Source: CAYLHS01 sp964383535 | Lineage (GTDB): Bacteria; Actinomycetota; Acidimicrobiia; Spongiisociales; UBA4744 | Length of the DNA: 7,933 nucleotides | Assembly (NCBI GenBank): GCA_964383535.1 | Contig: CAYLHS010000090.1 | Location: 1 to 7,933, forward strand | Reading direction: 5' to 3' | Program-made: the position numbers and the translations under genes | Notes under the pieces: model-generated | The model's input: only the letters and a program-made list of their open reading frames with translations | Databases searched by the model: none | Told to the model about the DNA's origin: nothing | Part shown: piece after piece, positions 1-5,323 of the stretch | How the letters are laid out: every line of letters begins with the position of its first letter | Position numbering within the stretch: the stretch's first letter is position 1

Positions 1-140
1 CACAACCCCACACCCGTCCGCTCGAGTTCGGCGGCAGGACGACGAAGGCGTTCGTCGTGGTCGAACCTGAGGGCTACGACAGCGACCGGGGTCTACGCGA
101 CTGGGTGGAACGGGGGCTCAGCGCCCTCGATGACCTGTGA
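1..140 (+). CDS. TfoX/Sxy N-terminal-domain-like protein, C-terminal end only
   Basis: An open frame enters from the left edge (first full codon at base 3) and ends at TGA 138-140, giving 45 residues. The visible protein contains FGGRTTKAFVVVEPEGY followed by DSDRGLRDWVERGLSALDDL. This pattern (Phe-Gly-Gly-Arg, a hydrophobic strand, then a 'pEGydsd..LrdWVerGL' helix) matches my recollection of the end of TfoX/Sxy N-terminal domains. Those domains occur in small stand-alone actinobacterial proteins of unknown role as well as in the competence regulator TfoX. The start and most of the domain lie outside the window, so full length and any second domain cannot be judged. The stop is three bases from the stop of the convergent kinase gene, with no terminator between. 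That the frame is coding is fairly sure; the family call is moderate. Confidence 0.55.
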   Translation, partial: QPHTRPLEFGGRTTKAFVVVEPEGYDSDRGLRDWVERGLSALDDL

Positions 141-143
141 GGC

Positions 144-722
144 TCAGCCCTCGAGAATGTGATCGAATCGGTACGGCGGCATGACCTCACGGAAGTAGTG
201 ATCCTCCGCGGAGCTCCAGGTGTTCGACCATTGCTGCCAGGCGTCCCGATCCTCCCGCGCGCCGAACCTCCGGACTTGTTCCTCGGGCGTCGTGATCAGC
301 AGAGCCCGGAGCGTCAACACTTCGTGCAGCTCAGGGCGTGCCGAGAACGTCCCATCGAGGATGATCACGGGCGCAGGAAACCCGATCCTCCACTGGGGTG
401 ATGGCTCCTCTCGATCCCAGTCGTATGGGTGCCAGCGTGCCTCGACTCCCGACGTCAATCGAAAGAGCACGGCAAGTTGCCGTTTCCAGTCGATGCACTG
501 GTCGGCTCGCTCCGCCGGGCTCAACCGCACCCATCCGCCCGGTGGGGGACCGTTGTAGAAGTCGTCCCCGTCGATGACGGTCGTTCCGTGAGAGCGGGTG
601 TAGGACCTGGCGACCACTTCGGCGAGCGTCGACTTGCCCACGGATCCCCTTCCGTCGAGCGCTACCACGACCGGGCCGCCCTTCGCGCGAAGCGCGCCGT
701 CGATCGCCTCACGAAGTTCCAC
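144..722 (-). CDS. uridine-kinase-like P-loop nucleoside/small-molecule kinase
   Basis: This is a predicted soluble P-loop kinase of the uridine kinase/phosphoribulokinase type, 192 residues from the start chosen here. The Walker A motif is GRGSVGKST (about residues 24-32). DGDDFY (51-56) matches the D-x-D-x-F-Y element that binds substrate or magnesium in uridine kinases. A hydrophobic strand VIILDGTFSARPEL (119-132) resembles the 'EGxxxxRPEL' segment of that family. A Trp-rich helix near the C-terminus (RDAWQQWSNTW) fits actinobacterial proteins usually annotated as uridine kinases. The frame extends to a GTG at 743-741, but there a purine-rich AGGGAG abuts the codon with no spacer. GTG 722-720 has AGGGAG five bases upstream and is preferred. 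The substrate is not shown by sequence; uridine, another nucleoside or a vitamin-like alcohol are all possible. The protein is slightly shorter than classical Udk (about 210 residues). It is transcribed divergently from the toroid gene at 823. Confidence 0.75.
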   Translation of the reverse strand: MELREAIDGALRAKGGPVVVALDGRGSVGKSTLAEVVARSYTRSHGTTVIDGDDFYNGPPPGGWVRLSPAERADQCIDWKRQLAVLFRLTSGVEARWHPYDWDREEPSPQWRIGFPAPVIILDGTFSARPELHEVLTLRALLITTPEEQVRRFGAREDRDAWQQWSNTWSSAEDHYFREVMPPYRFDHILEG

Positions 723-743
723 CGCCGCTCCCTGGATGACCAC

Positions 744-822
744 CTCCCTGCGGAGGCTAGACGACCCGATCGCTCCGAACCGTTTCAGGGCTCCCGCATC
801 GGCGCGCGGCTAGTTTGCAACC
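744..822. promoter_or_regulatory. divergent promoter region, with leaderless-type -10 for the gene at 823
   Basis: This 79-base spacer separates the divergent kinase and toroid genes. On the plus strand TAGTTT (811-816) fits the actinobacterial TANNNT -10 consensus and occupies exactly -12 to -7 relative to the ATG at 823. No Shine-Dalgarno-like sequence precedes that ATG, so a leaderless transcript is the simplest reading. On the minus strand TAGCCT (759-754) could serve as a -10 for the kinase, giving a short leader that contains the AGGGAG ribosome-binding site. No convincing -35 box was seen for either direction. Confidence 0.4.
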
Positions 823-1743
823 ATGATCGAGTGGTTGTTGGAAGGGGATCCGGCGATCCGGTGGCAGACGCTGCGCGACCTCACCGACGCACCCTCCGAC
901 GAGATCGCCGCCGAGCGGGCTCGTGTCGCGACTGAAGGGTGGGGCGCCCGCACCCTCTCTCTTCAGGCCGACAACGGGCACTGGGGCGGCGGCATCTACT
1001 CGCCCAAGTGGATCTCGACCACGTACACCCTGCTCCTGTTGCGTCACTTCGGCATCGATCCCGCGAGTCGCAAGTGCAGAGAGGCGATCGATCGGGTTCG
1101 AGAACGAGTCTTCTGGCGCGGGCCACGGCCGTTCTTCGAGTACCGGGGCGACACGTGCGTTACGGGGATGGTGCTGGCGCTCGGCGCGTACTTCGGCGCC
1201 GTCGACGGGACCGTGCCCAACGTCGAGTGGCTCCTCGGCGAACAGCTCGAAGACGGGGGGTGGAACTGCGAGACGAGGAACGGATCGGTGCGATCCTCAT
1301 TCCACACGACGCTCTCGGTACTGGAAGGGTTCCTCGAGTATGAACGAGCCACGGGCGAGACCGACCCGGCGATCAACGACGCAAGGATGAGGGCGTACGA
1401 ATACCTCCTTGAACGCCGCCTGCTGCGCTTCCTCTCCACTGGGGAGATCATCAACCCCCGCTGGAAGCTGTTCTCGTTCCCACCGTGCTGGCACTTCGAT
1501 ATCCTCCGCGGCCTCGACTACTTCCGCGATGCCGGAATCCCGTTCGATGAACGATTCGACGAAGCGATCTCCATCGTCCGAGCAAAGCGTCGCAAGGACG
1601 GCACGTGGCCACTCCAGAACCACTACGCCGGCAAGGAGCACTTCAAGATGGAACCCGGCCCCGGCAAGCCCAGCCGCTGGAACACGCTCAGGGCGCTACG
1701 CGTGTTGGAATTCGGTAATTCGCCAACAAACGAACTAGAGTGA
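823..1743 (+). CDS. small alpha/alpha-toroid protein of squalene cyclase/protein prenyltransferase type
   Basis: The product is a 306-residue protein with no signal peptide or membrane segment. It has three QW-like motifs (Q-x3-G-x-W): QADNGHW (48-54), QLEDGGW (141-147) and a degenerate RRKDGTW (256-262). These repeats mark the alpha/alpha-toroid fold of squalene-hopene cyclases and of the beta subunits of protein prenyltransferases. At about 300 residues there is room for one toroid only, roughly half a hopene cyclase. I see no DXDD cyclase acid motif. Asp110-Thr-Cys112 and His161 sit in contexts (RGDTCVTGM, SSFHTTLSVLEG) loosely like the zinc-binding DxC...H of prenyltransferase beta subunits. 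PPCWHFDILRGLDYF (220-234) adds another Cys and His. Such proteins are usually annotated as prenyltransferase/squalene oxidase repeat proteins, and I know of no established function. The start has no ribosome-binding site but a well-placed -10 at 811-816. The lipoprotein gene follows after 36 bases. Confidence 0.7.
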   Translation: MIEWLLEGDPAIRWQTLRDLTDAPSDEIAAERARVATEGWGARTLSLQADNGHWGGGIYSPKWISTTYTLLLLRHFGIDPASRKCREAIDRVRERVFWRGPRPFFEYRGDTCVTGMVLALGAYFGAVDGTVPNVEWLLGEQLEDGGWNCETRNGSVRSSFHTTLSVLEGFLEYERATGETDPAINDARMRAYEYLLERRLLRFLSTGEIINPRWKLFSFPPCWHFDILRGLDYFRDAGIPFDERFDEAISIVRAKRRKDGTWPLQNHYAGKEHFKMEPGPGKPSRWNTLRALRVLEFGNSPTNELE

Positions 1744-1752
1744 TTCGTAGCC

Positions 1753-1775
1753 CTCGGGCAAGCCTGAGAGAGGGG
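1753..1775 (+). promoter_or_regulatory. hairpin next to ribosome-binding site of the lipoprotein gene
   Basis: CTCGGG (1753-1758) and CCTGAG (1763-1768) can form a six-pair stem with one G-U pair around a CAAG loop. It lies directly before the purine-rich AGAGGGG (1769-1775), which is the ribosome-binding site four bases from ATG 1780. An alternative pairing, CCCTC (1751-1755) with GAGGG (1770-1774), would cover the ribosome-binding site. There is no U-run, so it does not look like an intrinsic terminator. The ribosome-binding site is well supported; a role for the stem is speculative. Confidence 0.35.
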
Positions 1776-1779
1776 AATC

Positions 1780-2931
1780 ATGGGCTCGAGAACACCTCGC
1801 TCTGCGAAGTGGTTGATCGGCTTCGGCGTCACGCTGCTGCTCGCCGCCGGGTGCACCGCCTCGGCCGGGACGACAACAACAAAGGCGCCGACAACGACAG
1901 CGCGGGCGTCGAGTTCCACGACCGCCCCTGCGCCGACGACCACGACCGAGGAAACCACCATGCCTGGGGCGGACAGTGTCGATGTCACCTTTCCGGCCGA
2001 CGGACTAGACCTTGCCGGGACGCTGCGCGTTCCGGAAGGCGACGGTTCCTTCCCGGCGGTCGTGTTGATCGCCGGCAGCGGACCGGAGAGCCGGGATGAA
2101 GTCGTGTCGGGTCAGCTCGACATGACGTTCGGTTTCGATATCGCTGTGTTCAAGGAACTCGCCGAGGCTCTCCAGAGCGACGGATTCGCCGTGCTCACAT
2201 ATGACAAACGCACCTGTGGGCCGTTCAACGGGTGCGCCGACAACGGCTACCCGACCCCGTCGGACGACATCACGGTCGACGATTTCATCTCCGACGCCAC
2301 CGCCGCTGTCGACTACCTCAGGACCCGACCGGAGATCGACCCCGACAGAATCTCCGTCGTAGGCCATAGCCAGGGGGCCGAGTTCATCACCGTGATGCTT
2401 GCAGCGGACCCAAGGCTGGCGAACGGCGTGATGATCGCTGGACCGTACCGTCCCATCGACCAGATCATCGAGGCACAACTCGACTTCACGGTCCAGCTTC
2501 TCGTGCAGATGGGGATGACTGAGGAGCAGGCGCGAGCCTCCGCACCCGTGACGTCTCTGGTCGAGACGGTCGACGGCCTCAAAGCCATCAGAGCCGGCGG
2601 GATAGATCCTGCGGGCGGAGTGACCGCCGAGTTCTGGAACAGCTGGTTTGATCTCCACGACGCGACACTCGACGCTGCCAAGGAGATGAGCCAGCCGCTG
2701 CTGGTGATCAACGGAGAGATGGACTGGAACGTGCCGGCCACCGAAGCCGAGGCGTGGCGCCAGTACCTCGAGTCCATCGGATCCGACGCCGAGGTGATCA
2801 CCCTGCCGTGTGTGACCCACGTCCTCAACTGCGTGTCGGAGTCGGATCCACTCTCGATCACACCCGCTGATATCGGCGAGCACGTCGACCCAGGGGTGAT
2901 CGACGCGCTCGAAGCGTCGCTCGGTGGGTGA
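1780..2931 (+). CDS. secreted lipoprotein alpha/beta hydrolase
   Basis: The product is a 383-residue predicted lipoprotein hydrolase anchored outside the cytoplasmic membrane. The N-terminus has basic residues (Arg4, Arg7, Lys10), a hydrophobic core and the lipobox LAAGC with Cys25 as lipidation site. Residues 26-60 form a Thr/Ser/Ala/Pro-rich stalk. The hydrolase domain starts near residue 66 and opens like dienelactone-hydrolase or BAAT-type esterases (DLAGTLRVPEG, then VLIAGSGP as probable oxyanion-hole strand). The nucleophile elbow is GHSQG (195-199, Ser197). Asp315 in NGEMDWNVP and His347 in PCVTHVLN are the likely rest of the triad. Four cysteines outside the lipobox (146, 152, 344, 351) could form two short-range disulfides, one flanking the catalytic His, as fits an extracytoplasmic protein. 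The substrate is unknown; an ester or acyl-peptide is likely. The start is set by AGAGGGG four bases upstream of the ATG. The gene may be co-transcribed with the toroid gene before it. Confidence 0.8.
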   Translation: MGSRTPRSAKWLIGFGVTLLLAAGCTASAGTTTTKAPTTTARASSSTTAPAPTTTTEETTMPGADSVDVTFPADGLDLAGTLRVPEGDGSFPAVVLIAGSGPESRDEVVSGQLDMTFGFDIAVFKELAEALQSDGFAVLTYDKRTCGPFNGCADNGYPTPSDDITVDDFISDATAAVDYLRTRPEIDPDRISVVGHSQGAEFITVMLAADPRLANGVMIAGPYRPIDQIIEAQLDFTVQLLVQMGMTEEQARASAPVTSLVETVDGLKAIRAGGIDPAGGVTAEFWNSWFDLHDATLDAAKEMSQPLLVINGEMDWNVPATEAEAWRQYLESIGSDAEVITLPCVTHVLNCVSESDPLSITPADIGEHVDPGVIDALEASLGG

Positions 2932-2962
2932 GGGGCGGATCCCCACTAGTGTCGACGCCCTT

Positions 2963-2967
2963 AGGAG
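2963..2967 (+). promoter_or_regulatory. ribosome-binding site deciding the reductase start
   Basis: AGGAG lies eight bases upstream of ATG 2976. The open frame extends further, to an ATG-like start at 2928 that would overlap the end of the lipoprotein gene. That extension adds 16 residues without homology (RGGSPLVSTPLG region), while the Rossmann strand begins right after 2976. The downstream ATG is therefore taken as the true start. Confidence 0.65.
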
Positions 2968-2975
2968 ACCTCTCG

Positions 2976-3779
2976 ATGACCAGCAACGCCCTGAAAACCA
3001 GAGTCGTCCTCGCCGGTGCCACCGGTTGGGCCGGCTCGGCGTTGGCCGGGAGAATCGCCGAGTGCGACGATCTGGATTTCGTTGGTGCAGTGGCGAGATC
3101 GGCTGCTGGTAGGCAACTCGGTGAGGTGCTCGACATCACAGGGTTGCCCCTGGTGGTCAGCGGGACGGTTGCCGAGGCACTCGAGGCGAGCCCCGACGTG
3201 TTCGTCGAGTACACGCACCCGTCTGTCGCCTTTCAGAACATACAGGCCGCAATCGAGGCTGGTGCGCACGTGGTCGTTGGCACATCGGGTCTGTCGGTCG
3301 ACGACTACCGGGTGATCGACGAGGCGGCTACATCACGAGGCGTCGGGGTCCTGGCGTGTGGCAACTTCTCGATTACCGCTGTGCTGATGATGAAGTTCAG
3401 CGAGATGGCGGCAGCATGGATCAAGGACTGGGAGATCCTCGACTACGCGAGTGCGAGCAAGGTCGACGCTCCGAGCGGCACTGCGCTGGAGTTCGCGAGC
3501 CGGCTCGGGGCAGTCCAGGCCGGCCGATCGAGAGAGATCCTCGGCGATAGCGACGCCAGGGGAGCGACCATCGAAGGTACCCAAGTCCATTCTCTCCGGC
3601 TGCCCAGCTACGTGATCGGGATCGAGGCCATCTTCGGACAGGAGGACGAGCGGCTGACGCTGCGGCACGACGCCGGCCCGAGCGCCCAACCATACGTTGC
3701 GGGAGCCCTGCTGGCGATCAGAAACGTGTCGAGCCTGGTCGGTCTTCACCGCGGTCTCGATACGGTCATGGAGTTCTAG
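2976..3779 (+). CDS. DapB-family dihydrodipicolinate reductase-like oxidoreductase, divergent active site
   Basis: This is a 267-residue protein of normal DapB length. An N-terminal Rossmann domain with GATGWAG (14-20) should bind NAD(P)H. VVVGTSGLS (99-107) and CGNFSITAVLMM (128-139) match conserved DapB blocks, and KVDAPSGTA (162-170) is the hallmark active-site motif with the proton-donating Lys162. Classical DapB reduces the dihydrodipicolinate precursor in lysine and diaminopimelate synthesis, with a His-His-x-His-Lys active site. Here the residues before Lys162 are Ala158-Ser159-Ala160-Ser161, so the catalytic His is absent. I recall related actinobacterial and proteobacterial DapB-like proteins carrying 'DYA.A.K.DAPSGT', so this is probably a subfamily trait rather than decay. 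No other lysine gene is nearby. The substrate may therefore differ, and the symbol dapB is withheld. It lies 44 bases after the lipoprotein gene and converges on the MutS-like pair. Confidence 0.8.
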   Translation: MTSNALKTRVVLAGATGWAGSALAGRIAECDDLDFVGAVARSAAGRQLGEVLDITGLPLVVSGTVAEALEASPDVFVEYTHPSVAFQNIQAAIEAGAHVVVGTSGLSVDDYRVIDEAATSRGVGVLACGNFSITAVLMMKFSEMAAAWIKDWEILDYASASKVDAPSGTALEFASRLGAVQAGRSREILGDSDARGATIEGTQVHSLRLPSYVIGIEAIFGQEDERLTLRHDAGPSAQPYVAGALLAIRNVSSLVGLHRGLDTVMEF

Positions 3780-3802
3780 GAATCTGCTGAGCAACTCCGG
3801 GT

Positions 3803-5323
3803 TCACGGTTGCGTGCCGGAACCACCTTGCGCCGCTGCCCGGCTCGAGTCGAAGATCTGCCGGTACAGGTCCTCCCCGTAGCTGGTCTCCAGCGGACGAG
3901 CTTCGTGCAGTCGAAACGTCCGACCGCCGTCTGAACGTCGTTCGGCCCTCAAGAACAGGACTGCGTCTTCGTTCTCGAAGCTGTGCGCCAAGTCGAAGAG
4001 GTGGGTCACATAGACAACCCTGACTCCCGACTCGGTCATCGCTCGTACCAGCTGCCTGCCGATCTCCGCTCCCTCCCGCTCATTCGTCGAGGCAAACGAC
4101 TCGTTGCAGAGGAGCAGAGCACCTGGGCCTATGTGGTCGGCGATCTCGCTGATGCGGGCCAGCTCCTCCTCGAGCTTGCCCTTCTGCATCGTCGTGTCTT
4201 CCTCCCGGGGGTAGTGCGTGAACAGTCCCGTCGAGACGGCATCGGCGAACGACGTCGCGCCGACGAACATGCCGGCCTGCATCATCAGGTGTGCCAGGCC
4301 GACGCTGCGAAGGAACGTGGACTTCCCGCCTCCGTTGGCTCCCGTGATGAACACGGCAGAGGCGCCGCTGCCGTCGATGTCGTTGCCGACTACTCGTTCG
4401 TCGAACTGGAGGCTGAGGCTCACGTCATAGAGGTCGGTCGCCGTGAGGTCGGCTTCGCCCGCGGCAGCAACGATCGGCATGCAGGTCGGTTCCCCTTTGG
4501 CTGCAAGCCGGTCGGCGAGGTTGAGGCAGCCGACGTAGAAGGCCAGCTCCTGACGGAGACCGGCGAAGAAGCCACGGACGTGATCGGACGATTGGCCCAG
4601 TGCGTTGGCAACCTCGTTGATGCCACGACCACGCATGTCACCGAGCGCCCGGAAGCCGGCGTGGTCACGCGGAGGTATCTCGAAGCTGTAGGACGACCTG
4701 CTCATGACGGAGGGAATCCAATCTCTCCAACCGTTCCGTCTCGGTCGAAGCACTCGGTAGTCGAGGGTCTCTCCGACATGACCCATTCGAGTGGCGAGTT
4801 CAACGCCGCGTCGGGGATCCAGATTGCGAATGTGGCGTTCGACCTCGTCGAGGTACTCGTCGCTCAGCTGTTCTCTGAGCATTGCGTAGAACCCGGTGAA
4901 TGCCTGTGAACCGAACTCGGCAACGTGTCGGTCGGCAACGGCGCGGAGTCGCCGCAACATCGGGACGAGCAACTCGAGGAGCCGGACGCTGCCACCCAAC
5001 GTCGAGTCGGGATTGTCGCGGAACATGCCGAAGAACCGCTCCTTCTCGCTCTCGACGGCCTCGGTCGCGATGTCGTACAACTCACGCACCACCGACGGAT
5101 GCTCCAACGCGTCCTCGAGTGCCTCCTGCCGATAGCGGATGGATGGAGGGTCGACGAGTGGCAACAGCAGGGACTGCCGGGCGATGCCCCAGATGTATTC
5201 ATCATCCCCAGACATCGCCGAGAGCAGGGTCGGGAGCTCCAGATCGCGGATGAGGTCGTCCGCATTGGCGATCTGTGGGAGTCCCGACGCAGCGTCGGAC
5301 GGGGCCAGCAGGAGTGGCCTCAC
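3803..5323 (-). CDS. MutS-like ATPase, downstream member of tandem pair
   Basis: The product is a 506-residue protein with the MutS core/lever region (about 20-290) and a C-terminal MutS-type ABC ATPase (about 300-490). It has no room for the N-terminal mismatch-recognition and connector domains of MutS1. Walker A is GANGGGKST (328-336). The Walker B strand ALLLCNES ends in Asn407-Glu408 instead of Asp-Glu. FASTNEREG (410-418) corresponds to the 'GRGTSTxDG' loop, and VTHLFDLAH keeps the His after the last strand (His441). FTHYPREEDTTMQ then KGKLEEEL (368-388) replaces the canonical '..DDlxxgxSTFmvEM' signature region. The protein ends soon after the ATPase, lacking a long C-terminal tail. The start is GTG 5323-5321, overlapping the TGA of the upstream MutS-like gene by four bases (GTGA), which implies translational coupling. 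It is probably a partner of that paralogue in a heterodimer. The cellular role is unknown; DNA-structure binding is an inference from the superfamily. Confidence 0.82.
   Translation of the reverse strand: MRPLLLAPSDAASGLPQIANADDLIRDLELPTLLSAMSGDDEYIWGIARQSLLLPLVDPPSIRYRQEALEDALEHPSVVRELYDIATEAVESEKERFFGMFRDNPDSTLGGSVRLLELLVPMLRRLRAVADRHVAEFGSQAFTGFYAMLREQLSDEYLDEVERHIRNLDPRRGVELATRMGHVGETLDYRVLRPRRNGWRDWIPSVMSRSSYSFEIPPRDHAGFRALGDMRGRGINEVANALGQSSDHVRGFFAGLRQELAFYVGCLNLADRLAAKGEPTCMPIVAAAGEADLTATDLYDVSLSLQFDERVVGNDIDGSGASAVFITGANGGGKSTFLRSVGLAHLMMQAGMFVGATSFADAVSTGLFTHYPREEDTTMQKGKLEEELARISEIADHIGPGALLLCNESFASTNEREGAEIGRQLVRAMTESGVRVVYVTHLFDLAHSFENEDAVLFLRAERRSDGGRTFRLHEARPLETSYGEDLYRQIFDSSRAAAQGGSGTQP

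Noticed and set aside
2005..2946. A 313-codon open frame on the minus strand opposite the lipoprotein hydrolase gene.
   Set aside because: The plus strand carries a lipobox, GHSQG elbow and triad residues. The antisense product is His/Arg/Gly-rich without any family pattern, so it is a shadow frame.
2937..2956. Adjacent BamHI, SpeI and SalI recognition sequences (GGATCC, ACTAGT, GTCGAC), resembling a cloning polylinker.
   Set aside because: They lie in a normal 44-base spacer between two intact genes, followed by a good ribosome-binding site. The order and spacing do not match the common vector polylinkers I remember, and no vector sequence surrounds them. Three palindromes of this kind can occur by chance in GC-rich DNA.
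2928..2975. An upstream start for the DapB-like reductase overlapping the lipoprotein gene end.
   Set aside because: The extra 16 residues precede the Rossmann strand without homology, and AGGAG is well placed for ATG 2976 instead.
3780..3802. A possible terminator between the convergent reductase and MutS-like genes.
   Set aside because: The 23-base gap shows no stable inverted repeat and no T-run on either strand.
3983..4909. A 308-codon open frame on the plus strand opposite the downstream MutS-like gene.
   Set aside because: It is the antisense shadow of a gene with clear Walker motifs. Its protein has no recognisable domain, and it has no convincing ribosome-binding site. Long antisense frames are expected at high GC.
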